Shown: in pieces, positions 47,567 to 56,712 of the stretch
Numbering within the stretch: the stretch's first letter is position 1
Layout of the letters: each line of letters opens with the position of its first letter
From: Myxococcus llanfairpwllgwyngyllgogerychwyrndrobwllllantysiliogogogochensis
GTDB taxonomy: Bacteria > Myxococcota > Myxococcia > Myxococcales > Myxococcaceae
Assembly: GCF_006636215.1 (NCBI RefSeq)
Contig: NZ_VIFM01000004.1
Coordinates: 62,001-126,000, forward strand
Direction of reading: 5' to 3'
DNA length: 64,000 nt
Notes under the pieces: generated by a model
Database searches by the model: none
The model's input: the letters and a program-made list of their open reading frames with translations, nothing else
What the model was told of the DNA's origin: nothing
Translations under genes and position numbers: made by a program

Positions 47567-50500
47567 CTAACGGCTGGCCGCGACCTCTTCGGGGGTGAGC
47601 TCCGCCAGCATCTTCAGCAGGGCCTCGACTTCCGGATCATCATGGCCGGGGCTCTTGCGCTGCTCGGCCACCAACGCCGCGAGGCGGGCGACCGTCGGTG
47701 CCTCGAACAGGGACTGCAGTGGCACCGTGAAGCCGAAGGTGTCCCGCAGGCGCCCCACCACCGTGGTGGCCAGCAGCGAGTGCCCCCCGAGCGCGAAGAA
47801 GTCGTCGTTGAGGCCCACCGGCCGCACGCCCAGCACGTCCTCCCAGATGCGCGCCACCGTCCGCGCGTCGTCCGTGTCGGGTGACACGTACTCCGTGGAC
47901 AGCGCGGGGCGCGAGTAGCCCGCGGACGCCGCCTCTTCATGCTCCCGGGCCTCGAGCGTGCGCTCCGGTGCTGGAGCGGAAGCCAGCGCGCGGTGTCCAT
48001 CCGGGGAGACCCAGTAGCGCTTGCGCTCGAAGGGATACGTGGGCAGCGGGACGCGCAGTCGTCGCTCCCCTCCGTGGAAGGCCTCCCAGTCCACGTCCAC
48101 GCCCGAAAGCCACAGCTGCCCCAGCGCGCCGAGCAGCACGGCCGTATCCGGCTGCCGCGTGTCCGGGTGGCGCAGTGAGGTCATCGTGGTGGGCGCCTGC
48201 GGGAGCGCGCCGGGCTGGGCGGCGAAGGTGGACAGCGTGCGTCCGGGACCGACCTCCAGCAGCACCTGCGCGGGCCGCAACAGCGAGAGCCCCGCCGCGA
48301 AGCGCACCGGCTGGCGCAGATGGCGGGCCCAGTACGCCGGGTCCGTCGCCTCGGCGGCCGTCACCCAGGTGCCCGTGACGTTGGAGAGGTAGGGCAGTTG
48401 GGGCGCGGACAGCTTGACCCGCCGCACGCGCTCGGTGAACGGCGCGAGGATGGGGTCCATCATCGCGGAGTGGAACGCGTGCGAGGTGTGCAGCTTGCGA
48501 GCCTGCACGCCGCGCTCCTCGAGCCGGGCCCGCAGTGCTTCCACCGCGTCGTCGGGTCCGGCGACCACCGTCAGCGAAGGCGCGTTCATCGCGGCCACGG
48601 ACACGCGCGCGTCCAGCAGCGGCGTCAGCTCCGCGTGCGGCAGCGCGACGGAGAGCATGGCCCCCGAGGGCAGCTCCTGCATGAGCTTGCCGCGCGCGGC
48701 CACCAGGGCCAGCGCATCCGGCAGGCTGAAGACACCCGCGAGGCACGCGGCCACGTACTCACCGATGCTGTGGCCAATCATCGCCTCGGGCTGAACGCCC
48801 CAGCTCATCCATAGCCGGGCGAGCGCGTACTCGATGGTGAAGAGGGCGGGCTGTGCCAGTCGCGTCTGCTGCAACTGGCGCTGGGCCTCCTCCGCGCGGT
48901 TCGCGGCGGGGAAGAGGACCTCGCGCAGGTCCTGGCCCAGGTGCGGCGTGAGCTTGGTGGCGCAGTCGTCCACCACCGCGCGGAAGGCGCGCTCGCTCTC
49001 GTAGAGGCCCTGGGCCATTCCCGCGTACTGCGCGCCCTGGCCGGGGAACATGAAGACCGTGGAGCGGCCCGTGCGCTCCTCGGCGGCGGACAACTGCCGC
49101 GCGGTGTCGCCCAGCGCGGTGAGCGCGTCCTCGCGCCCCTGACACACGATGGCGCGGCGATGCGCGTGGCGACGCCTGCCGACCTGGAGGCTGTACGCCG
49201 CGTCCGCGGGCTCCAGGCCCGGGTTCGCGCGAAGGTGCTCCGCCAGTCGCTGGGTCTGCGCGGCGAGCGCGGCGGGCGTGCGAGCCGACAGGAGCAGGAG
49301 CTGCTGCGCGCGGGCGGCCCGGACAGGGGCTCGCGTCGGCGGCTCCTCGAGGATGACGTGGGCGTTGGTGCCACCCATGCCGAAGCTGCTCACGCCAGCG
49401 CGCCGGGGCCCGTGGGCGGAGGCCTTCCACTCGCGCAGCGTGGTGTTGACGTAGAAGGGGCTCTCGTCCCAGGGGATGTTGGGGTTGGGCGTCTCGAAGT
49501 TGAGGCTGGGCGGCAGCTTGCGGTGCTTGAGCGCCAGCGCCGTCTTGATGAGGCCCGCCACGCCCGCCGCCGCGTCCAGGTGGCCCACGTTGGGCTTGAG
49601 CGAGCCGATGGCGCACGTGCGCGGGCCCGCCGCCTCGTCGCCGAAGGCCCGCGTCAATGCCTGCACCTCGATGGGGTCTCCCAACGCCGTGCCGGTGCCG
49701 TGCGCCTCCACGTAGCCGATGCTCGCGGCGGACACGCCCGCGCTGCCCAGGGCCTCGGAGATGACGGCGGCCTGCCCCTCGACGCCCGGCGCGGTGTAGC
49801 CCACGCGCGCGGCGCCGTCGTTGTTCACCGCGGAGCCCTTGATGACGGCGTAGATGTGACTGCCATCCGCGAGCGCGTCCTCCAGTCGCTTGAGCGCCAC
49901 CACACCCGCGCCGCTGCCGAAGACGATGCCCTTCGCCTGCGCGTCGAACGAGCGACAGCGCCCATCCGGCGAGAGGATGCCACCTTCCACGTAGCGATAG
50001 CCGCCCTGGAGCTGGAGGTTGATGGACACGCCTCCCGCGAGCGCGACGTCACACTCCTGGTTGAGCAGGCTCTGGCAGGCGACGTGGACCGCGACGAGCG
50101 ACGTGGAGCACGCGCTCTCCACGTTGAAGCTGGGGCCGCGCAGGTCCAGCTTGTAGGAGACGCGCGTGGTGAGGAAGCTGCCCGCGTTGCCCAGGTTGAG
50201 CTGGAGCGGGTCCGCGGTGCGAAGGAGTTCCGCGTTCCCCATCAGGTTGAGCAACAGATACGTGCTCAGGGCCTGGCCACCGAAGACGCCCACCAGCACG
50301 TCCTGGGGCGGCGCTCCCTGGCCCGCGTCCTCCAGTGCCTCCAGCGCGCACTCAAGGAACAGGCGCTGCTGCGGGTCCATCACCTCCGCCTCGCGCGGCG
50401 TGTAGCCGAAGAAGGCCGCGTCGAAGCCCGCCACGTCCTCCAGTCGCGAGGCCACCTTGATGAAGTGGGGATCCGCGAGCACCTCCGGGGGCAGGCCGGC

Positions 50501-50647
50501 CTTCAGCACCGCGTCGTCCGACAGAGGCTCGATGGCCTCCACGCCGTCGCACAGGTTGCGCCACAGCTCATCCAGGCTGCGTGCGCCCGGGAAGCGCCCG
50601 GCCATCCCGGTGATTGCGATCTCCATGCCCGTGTTGCCTTCCGACAC
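47567..50647 (-). CDS. PKS2: type I polyketide synthase KS-AT-ACP
   Basis: A 1026-residue single-module PKS. KS: MEIAITGMAGRFPG, active Cys near 178 (VESACSTSL), His in EAHGTGT and PNVGHLDAA. AT: FMFPGQGAQYAGM, GHSIGEYV near 622, HAFH near 724 (malonyl type). ACP: FFALGGHSLLATT near 953. No KR, DH, ER or TE, so the beta-keto group stays. GTG start at 50647 with GGAGG seven bases upstream, 15 bp after the PKS1 stop. With PKS1 it would make a short chain, released by an unknown route. Confidence 0.95.
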   Translation of the reverse strand: MSEGNTGMEIAITGMAGRFPGARSLDELWRNLCDGVEAIEPLSDDAVLKAGLPPEVLADPHFIKVASRLEDVAGFDAAFFGYTPREAEVMDPQQRLFLECALEALEDAGQGAPPQDVLVGVFGGQALSTYLLLNLMGNAELLRTADPLQLNLGNAGSFLTTRVSYKLDLRGPSFNVESACSTSLVAVHVACQSLLNQECDVALAGGVSINLQLQGGYRYVEGGILSPDGRCRSFDAQAKGIVFGSGAGVVALKRLEDALADGSHIYAVIKGSAVNNDGAARVGYTAPGVEGQAAVISEALGSAGVSAASIGYVEAHGTGTALGDPIEVQALTRAFGDEAAGPRTCAIGSLKPNVGHLDAAAGVAGLIKTALALKHRKLPPSLNFETPNPNIPWDESPFYVNTTLREWKASAHGPRRAGVSSFGMGGTNAHVILEEPPTRAPVRAARAQQLLLLSARTPAALAAQTQRLAEHLRANPGLEPADAAYSLQVGRRRHAHRRAIVCQGREDALTALGDTARQLSAAEERTGRSTVFMFPGQGAQYAGMAQGLYESERAFRAVVDDCATKLTPHLGQDLREVLFPAANRAEEAQRQLQQTRLAQPALFTIEYALARLWMSWGVQPEAMIGHSIGEYVAACLAGVFSLPDALALVAARGKLMQELPSGAMLSVALPHAELTPLLDARVSVAAMNAPSLTVVAGPDDAVEALRARLEERGVQARKLHTSHAFHSAMMDPILAPFTERVRRVKLSAPQLPYLSNVTGTWVTAAEATDPAYWARHLRQPVRFAAGLSLLRPAQVLLEVGPGRTLSTFAAQPGALPQAPTTMTSLRHPDTRQPDTAVLLGALGQLWLSGVDVDWEAFHGGERRLRVPLPTYPFERKRYWVSPDGHRALASAPAPERTLEAREHEEAASAGYSRPALSTEYVSPDTDDARTVARIWEDVLGVRPVGLNDDFFALGGHSLLATTVVGRLRDTFGFTVPLQSLFEAPTVARLAALVAEQRKSPGHDDPEVEALLKMLAELTPEEVAASR

Positions 50648-50662
50648 GCTGGTTCCTCCCCC

Positions 50663-53600
50663 TCAATTGCCGGACTGGCGGCGCTGCTGGATTTGCTCCC
50701 GGCGCCGCGCTCCTCGGCTCCTCCGGTCGCTGGTGGTCGTCGTCGGCGCCGGGTCCTGTCCGCGCGTCAGGAGCCGCGCCATGGCGCTCAGGGTGGGGTT
50801 CTCGAAGAGCGCCACCACGGGCACGTCCGTGCCGAAGCGGCGCTTCACCTCGTTGATGACCTTCAGGCCAATCAGCGAGTTGCCACCCAGCTCGAAGAAG
50901 TTCTCGTGCAGCGACACGCTCTCCACACCCAGGAAGCGCCGCCAGATGTCCGCCAGCTCGCGCTCCGCGTCGTCCATGTTGGTGGGCGCCGCGCGCTCTC
51001 CCTTGGGCGCGTCGTCCGTCTCCACCGGGCCCATCAGGTCCTGGAGGAAGCTGGCGCTGCGGGCCATGGCCGCGCGCAGGTCCTGCGTGGACACCACGAC
51101 GTGCGTGGGCATCTGCGCGAGCACGCGCTCGAACACGTCCACGCCCTCGGTGGGGGACAGGGCGTGGGTGAGCATCGCCTCGCGCAGCGCGTCGGCCCCG
51201 CCGGGAATCTGGGTGGTGACGGCCTGGCCCACCTCGCGCCACGTGTCCCAGCCCAGGGAGATGACCGGCAGGCTCCCTGTTGCCGAGGCCTGGTAGGCGA
51301 AGGCATCCTGGAAGGCGCACGCCGCGCAGTGGTCGATCTGCCCGGGCTCGGCGGTGAAGGCCGTGCGGGACGAGCAGAGCAGGAGGAAGTCGAGCGGCAT
51401 GCCCTTCAACAGCTCGTGCAGCACCCACGTGCCTCGCACCTTCGGACGGAGGACATTTTCCACCGCCTTCCGGGTGCGAAGCTGGGCGAGCCCACCCGCG
51501 GGAACACCCGCGGCATGGATGACGCCATGCGGATCGCCGAAAGTCTCACGCGTGCGGCGCATCACCTCCGCCATCTGTCCCGCGTCGCCCACGTCCGCCT
51601 GGAGCACCAGGACCTCGGACCCGAGTGACTCCAACACAAGGACCCGGCGAATCCGCTGGCTCACCACGTCCTGCTCATCGTGTGCGCCCAGCCATGCGTC
51701 CCACTGGCTTCGTTCCGGCATCGCGCGGTGACCCACCAGCACCAGCCGGGCCTGCACCTTGCGCGCGAGAGACTCCGCCAGCACCAGTCCGATTCCGCCC
51801 AGGCCACCGGTGATGAGGTACGTGCCCCGAGGCCGCAGCCGCGTCGGCGCGCCCGTCTCCGGAGGCGTCAGGTGCGCGGGCTCCAGCGACTGCTCCCAGC
51901 GGTGGGCGCCTCTCAGCGCGACCGTGCCATTGGAGGACGCCGCGGTGACCTCGCCCGCCAGTCGTGCCGCCAACGCGGGGAGCTCCGTCGGACTTTCGGG
52001 CAGCTCCACATCGAGCGTCCGACACGTGAGGCCCGGCACCTCATGGGGCAGCACGCGACATGCGCCGAGCAGCGTGGCCTTCTCCGAGGCGAGTGACTCG
52101 TGGCCGGTGACGGACTGCACTCCGGTGGAGACCACCGTGAGGTGTACCGGCCCGGACGAACCCTGGCCTCCCAGCGCCTGCGCCAGGAAGAGCAGGCTGA
52201 AGAAGCCCGTGTCCTGGGCGCGCTCCACGCCTTCCAGGCCCGCGCCAGTCGCATCCACGCTCCACAGGTGGACGATGCGGTCGGGGCGCGGCCCGTCCTC
52301 GGTGAGCGCGGCCAGCAGCGTCGCGTAATTCTCCGCGCGGCCCGGGTTCACCTCGAAGTCTCCGTCCTCCAGCCGGCGGAAGTCAGGCCCGGACTTCACG
52401 CGGGTGACCCGGCCGCCGGTCTCCATGAGCCGCGCCGCCAGCGCATCACCCAGCCCCTGCTCGTCGACGAAGACAAGCCAGTGACCCAGGGTGGCCGCGG
52501 GCACGCGCGGGGCGAGCGTCCGCTTCCACGACGGGAGGTAGTACCAGTCAGAGGCGTCCTTGCGTCGGGCAAGCGAGGCTTCTCCGCCCACGATGGCGCC
52601 CACCAGCTTCGGGTCCAACCAGTGCCGCTTGCGCTCGAAGGGGTAGGTGGGGAGCACCACGCGCCGCCGCTTCTCTCCGGCGTACAGGCGCTTCCAGTCC
52701 ACCGGCACGCCGGCCATCCAGAGCCGGCCCAGGGTGGTGAGCACGAAGCGCACGTCGGAGCCCGGCTCGCGAGGAGCGCGCATCGACGTGAGCACCACGG
52801 TGGACTGGTCGCGAGCCACCTGGAGCCGCGCGAGCGAGCCCAGCGTCCGGCCGGGGCCCACCTCCAACAGCACGCGCGAGGTGTCCTCCATCAGGCAGCG
52901 CAGGCCGGGGCCAAAACGCACCGTCTGCCGGAGGTGCCGCACCCAGTAGCGCGGGTCCGTGGCCTCCTCCTCCGTCACCCACGTCCCCGTCACACCGGAC
53001 ACGAAGGGCAGCTTGGGCGTCTGCAGCTTCAGCCGACTCACGAAGGCGGAGAACGCCGGCAGGATGGAGTCGATGATGTGCGAGTGCGCGGCCACGTCGA
53101 TGTGGACCCGACGGTGCTCGATGCCACGCGCCGCCAGCTCCGTCGAAAGCGCGTCCACGGCGGCGGTATCTCCGGCCACCACGCACTGAGTGGGTCCATT
53201 GACGGCGGCCAGCGACAGCCGCTCGCTCAGCAGCGGCAGCAGTTCCTCCTCGGACAGGGCCACGCTCACCATGGCGCCCGAGGGGAGCTGCTCGAAGAGG
53301 CGACCCCGCTCGGTCACCAGGGCGAGCGCATCCTCCAGCGAGAAGACACCCGCGAGGCAGGCGGCGACGTACTCGCCCATGCTGTGGCCAATCATCGCCT
53401 CGGGCTGGATGCCCCAGGACTCCCACAGCTTCGCGAGCGCGTACTCCACGGTGAAGAGCGCGGGCAGGCCCACGGACGGGCGAGGCAGGGGCGCCGAGGC
53501 GTCCGCGTCTCCAGGCGGGTAGAGCACCGCGCGCAGCGACGGGCCTCCCCGGCGCGACAGCAGGGCGGCGCACGCGTCGAAGGCCTCGCGAAAGGCGGGC

Positions 53601-55270
53601 TCCGTCTCGTACAGCTCCTGCCCCATGCGCACGTGCTGGGCCCCGCCACCGGGGAAGAGGAACACGACGGGACGTCCACCGTCCTTCGCCATGCCGGTGA
53701 ACACGCGCTCCGGTGCCCCATCGGTCAGCACCGTGGCCGCGTCCTGGCCGTCCTCGCAGATCACCACGCGCCGATGGGCGAAGGCCTTTCGGCCGATCTG
53801 GAGGGTGTAGGCCACATCCGCCAGTTCCTGCTCCGGATGCGCCGACAGGTGCGCGCCGAGGTTGTGGCTGAGCGTGTCCAGCGCGCCCGGCTTCTTCGCG
53901 GAGAGGGCCACCAGCTTCCACGGCCGGGTGGGGCCGGAAGGCGCGGGAGGAGGAGGCGCTTCCAGCAGCGCGTGGGCGTTGGTGCCGCCAATGCCAAAGG
54001 AACTCACGCCCGCGTGGCGCCGGTGGCCATGGGGCTGCCAGTCCTTCAGCGTGGCGTTCACATAGAAGGGGCTCCGGGCCCAGTCGATGTTGGGGTTGGG
54101 CGTCCGGCAGTGCAGGGTGGGAGGGATCTGCCCGTGCTCCACCGCGAGCGTCGCCTTGATGAGGCCGGCCACGCCCGCCGCGGCGTCCAGGTGGCCGATG
54201 TTCGACTTGACCGAGCCCAGCGCGCAGAAGCTGGTGGCCTCGGTGCCCGCGCGGAAGGCGCTCGTCAGCGCGGAGACCTCCACCGGATCTCCCAGCAGCG
54301 TGCCGGTGCCGTGCGTCTCCACGAAGCCCACTTTGTCAGGCGTCACGCCCGCCAGCGCATGAGTGCGGGCGATGACCTCCGCCTGCCCCTCGGAGCTGGG
54401 GGCGGTGTAGCCGAGCTTCGAGGCGCCGTCGTTGTTGACGGCCGTGGCGCGGATGACGGCGTGGATGTGGCTGCCGTCCGCCAGCGCGTCCTCCAGCCGC
54501 TTGAGCACCACCACGCCCACGCCACTGCCGAAGAGCGTTCCCTGGGCCTCGGCATCGAAGGGGCGACAGTGCCCGTCCGGCGACGCGATGCCACCGGGCT
54601 GGTGCACGTAGCCGGTGCGCTGGGGCATGTCCACGGACACGCCCCCCGCGAGCGCCACGTCACACTGGAAGCCGAGCAGCGCCTGACAGGCCAGGTGGGT
54701 TGCGACCAGCGAGGTGGAACATCCCGTCTGCACGTCGAGGCTCGGACCCTTGAGGTCCATGTGGTACGCGAGCCGCGTGGCGAGGAAGTCCTTGTCGTTG
54801 CCAATCATCACCTGGAAGCTGTCGCCTGAATCGAGCAACTCCGGGTGCGTGTGCAGGTTGAAGAGCAGGTAGGTGCTCAGGCTCGTTCCCGCGAAGACGC
54901 CCACCGAGCGCGACTCCGTGTCCAGTCCGTGGCCCGCGTGCTCCATCGCCTCCCAGGCGCACTCCAGGAAGATGCGGTGCTGCGGGTCCATCAACGCCGC
55001 CTCACGCGGCGAGTAGCCGAAGAAGCCCGCGTCGAAGGCATCCACCTGCTCCAGCACCGCCCCGGCCTTCACGAAGCCCGGCTGCCTCAGTCGCTCTTCG
55101 GGGACACCCCGCGCGCGCAGCTCGTCGTCCGTGAAGAAGCGGATGCCCTCCACGCCGTCGCGGAGGTTGCGCCAGTAGGCTTCCACGTCCGGAGAGCCCG
55201 GGAAGCGGCCGGCCATGCCGACAATGGCAATGGCCAGTGCATCGCCGTCATTCAGGTTGTCTTCGCTCAT
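50663..55270 (-). CDS. PKS1: type I polyketide synthase KS-AT-KR(inactive?)-ACP
   Basis: A 1535-residue PKS. KS: IAIVGMAGRFPGS, active Cys in QTGCSTSL, ETHGTGT and KSNIGHLDAA intact. AT: GHSMGEYV near 628, but VAAH near 727 where malonyl ATs have HAFH and methylmalonyl ATs YASH. KR: NAD(P)H loop ITGGLGGIG near 1150, yet the catalytic Tyr and Asn positions read His1314 and Cys1318 (QIDHCAACAF against the usual DYCAANAF pattern). I predict a non-reducing KR. ACP: FFELGGNSLIG near 1460. ATG 55270 chosen because homology starts there; the frame extends to 55342. No loading module precedes the KS. An LLM monooxygenase lies 166 bp upstream in the same direction. Confidence 0.94.
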   Translation of the reverse strand: MSEDNLNDGDALAIAIVGMAGRFPGSPDVEAYWRNLRDGVEGIRFFTDDELRARGVPEERLRQPGFVKAGAVLEQVDAFDAGFFGYSPREAALMDPQHRIFLECAWEAMEHAGHGLDTESRSVGVFAGTSLSTYLLFNLHTHPELLDSGDSFQVMIGNDKDFLATRLAYHMDLKGPSLDVQTGCSTSLVATHLACQALLGFQCDVALAGGVSVDMPQRTGYVHQPGGIASPDGHCRPFDAEAQGTLFGSGVGVVVLKRLEDALADGSHIHAVIRATAVNNDGASKLGYTAPSSEGQAEVIARTHALAGVTPDKVGFVETHGTGTLLGDPVEVSALTSAFRAGTEATSFCALGSVKSNIGHLDAAAGVAGLIKATLAVEHGQIPPTLHCRTPNPNIDWARSPFYVNATLKDWQPHGHRRHAGVSSFGIGGTNAHALLEAPPPPAPSGPTRPWKLVALSAKKPGALDTLSHNLGAHLSAHPEQELADVAYTLQIGRKAFAHRRVVICEDGQDAATVLTDGAPERVFTGMAKDGGRPVVFLFPGGGAQHVRMGQELYETEPAFREAFDACAALLSRRGGPSLRAVLYPPGDADASAPLPRPSVGLPALFTVEYALAKLWESWGIQPEAMIGHSMGEYVAACLAGVFSLEDALALVTERGRLFEQLPSGAMVSVALSEEELLPLLSERLSLAAVNGPTQCVVAGDTAAVDALSTELAARGIEHRRVHIDVAAHSHIIDSILPAFSAFVSRLKLQTPKLPFVSGVTGTWVTEEEATDPRYWVRHLRQTVRFGPGLRCLMEDTSRVLLEVGPGRTLGSLARLQVARDQSTVVLTSMRAPREPGSDVRFVLTTLGRLWMAGVPVDWKRLYAGEKRRRVVLPTYPFERKRHWLDPKLVGAIVGGEASLARRKDASDWYYLPSWKRTLAPRVPAATLGHWLVFVDEQGLGDALAARLMETGGRVTRVKSGPDFRRLEDGDFEVNPGRAENYATLLAALTEDGPRPDRIVHLWSVDATGAGLEGVERAQDTGFFSLLFLAQALGGQGSSGPVHLTVVSTGVQSVTGHESLASEKATLLGACRVLPHEVPGLTCRTLDVELPESPTELPALAARLAGEVTAASSNGTVALRGAHRWEQSLEPAHLTPPETGAPTRLRPRGTYLITGGLGGIGLVLAESLARKVQARLVLVGHRAMPERSQWDAWLGAHDEQDVVSQRIRRVLVLESLGSEVLVLQADVGDAGQMAEVMRRTRETFGDPHGVIHAAGVPAGGLAQLRTRKAVENVLRPKVRGTWVLHELLKGMPLDFLLLCSSRTAFTAEPGQIDHCAACAFQDAFAYQASATGSLPVISLGWDTWREVGQAVTTQIPGGADALREAMLTHALSPTEGVDVFERVLAQMPTHVVVSTQDLRAAMARSASFLQDLMGPVETDDAPKGERAAPTNMDDAERELADIWRRFLGVESVSLHENFFELGGNSLIGLKVINEVKRRFGTDVPVVALFENPTLSAMARLLTRGQDPAPTTTTSDRRSRGARRREQIQQRRQSGN

Positions 55271-55436
55271 GGCGGTCGAAGCACTCACAGGCAGGAGGAG
55301 AATCAGGGGGGCGTGTCTGGAACGTACGAACGGTCCGCACATACGGTTTCAAGGCGGAGGAACGTCCGTGACGAATGTGCTGGAGCCGTCGCCCGCGGCG
55401 GTCCCCCGGCCGCCGCGAGTCACCCGAGGCCGCGAA

Positions 55437-56480
55437 TCAGCTCGCGGTGCGGGCGGTGGGTAGGGCTTCGTCGCGCGTGTTCGTGAGCGAGAACGCGTCG
55501 GCGAGCAATTCGTAGGACCGCAGCCGGGCGCGGTGGTCGTGGACGATGGTCGTGATGAGCAGCTCGTCCGCCTGGAACTCCTCGGCCATGCCCAGCAACT
55601 GCTCCTTCACCTGGGCCGGAGCTCCGCAGACGACGCGCTTGCGGTCGAACTCGAGCGTGGCCTGGTCCTCGGGCGTATAGGCGTAGGCCTCCGCCTCCTC
55701 GATGGAGGGAATGGGCTCTTCGTTGCGGCCCCGGCGGGTGTTGATGGTCAGCAGGTCGCTGCTGCGGGCTATCCGCCGAGCTTCCTGCTCCGTCGGTGCA
55801 CAGATGACATACACACTGACGGAGGAGCGAGGCGCCGATTGCACGTGAGAGGGCTGGAACCGCGCGCGGTAGCCGCGCGTCACCGGACCGCCGTGAATCG
55901 GATTGAAGAAGTGGGCGAAGCAGAAGGAGATTCCCAGCCGCGCGGCGAGCACGGAGCTCTGCTCACCCGAGCCCAGCGCCCACAACTGCGGCATCCCCGG
56001 CGCCATCGTCCGCAACCCCAGCCCCTGGAACTCCGCCGTCGCGGGCGTGCTCCCCGAGATGAAGGCGATGAGGTCCTCGAGCTTCGTCGGGAAGCTCTCG
56101 TTGCTCGCGGGGACGCCGTACGCCAGCGCCTTGGCCACCAGGTCCGCGCTGCCAGACGTCCGCCCGATGCCCAGGTCGATGCGTCCCGGGTGGAGCGCTT
56201 CCAACAGCCGGAAGACCTCGGCGACCTTGAAGGGGCTGTAGTTCGTCAGCAGCACACCGCCCGTGCCTACACGGATGCGCGACGTCGCCGCCGCGACATG
56301 CGCCACCATGATTTCGGGAGCGACACCGGCGAAGTGTCCGGAGCCGTGGTGCTCCGCGACCCAGAACCGGTGATAGCCGAGCTGCTCCGCCGCACGGGCC
56401 AGCTCCACCGTGTTCTGGAATGCCTCACGTGTCGTGCTGCCTCGGGCGACGATGGAATGGTCAAGGACACTGAGCTTCAC
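55437..56480 (-). CDS. LLM-class flavin-dependent monooxygenase (MsnO8-like)
   Basis: A 347-residue luciferase-like flavin monooxygenase. Seen: the strand-1 start LSVLDHSIVARGSTTREAFQ, the family signature HRFWVAEHHGSGHFAG, then RIRVGTGGVLLTNYSP and LGIGRTSGS. It resembles the group called MsnO8-like, some of which oxidise polyketides. It uses reduced flavin and O2 for hydroxylation, epoxidation or Baeyer-Villiger chemistry. GTG 56480 follows GGGAGAAG at good spacing; the frame is open far upstream but only as antisense to the MFS gene. Upstream of and co-oriented with PKS1, divergent from the exporter; probable tailoring oxygenase. Confidence 0.9.
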   Translation of the reverse strand: MKLSVLDHSIVARGSTTREAFQNTVELARAAEQLGYHRFWVAEHHGSGHFAGVAPEIMVAHVAAATSRIRVGTGGVLLTNYSPFKVAEVFRLLEALHPGRIDLGIGRTSGSADLVAKALAYGVPASNESFPTKLEDLIAFISGSTPATAEFQGLGLRTMAPGMPQLWALGSGEQSSVLAARLGISFCFAHFFNPIHGGPVTRGYRARFQPSHVQSAPRSSVSVYVICAPTEQEARRIARSSDLLTINTRRGRNEEPIPSIEEAEAYAYTPEDQATLEFDRKRVVCGAPAQVKEQLLGMAEEFQADELLITTIVHDHRARLRSYELLADAFSLTNTRDEALPTARTAS

Positions 56481-56545
56481 GGCGAGCGCTTCTCCCGGGG
56501 CAAGTGACACCCTCGGCCGTGGACGACACGGGCCGGGGCGTCGAG

Positions 56546-56579
56546 TTGACCGCGTTTCGTTGGGGGTCGTTACTATAAT
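56546..56579 (+). promoter_or_regulatory. promoter elements upstream of the MFS exporter
   Basis: TTGACC (56546-56551) and a perfect TATAAT (56574-56579) lie between the divergent monooxygenase and exporter starts, 22 bp apart. That spacing is too long for ordinary sigma70, suggesting an activator-dependent promoter or an unrelated -35 hexamer. The DNA is AT-rich here. Confidence 0.4.
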
Positions 56580-56712
56580 AGCACCGCCAGCCGTGAGAAA
56601 TGAGGCTTGGCTGATTTTGTTTGAACTCCGAGAAAATGTGACAGGCAGGAGTGCTGTGGTTGCGCGGACTCCTCCTTCTTCCCGGCCGCGACCTGTTATC
56701 AGCACCTCCCAC

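Noticed and set aside
52100-54829. 909-residue plus-strand open frame
   Set aside because: Antisense to PKS1 domains with intact KS and AT motifs.
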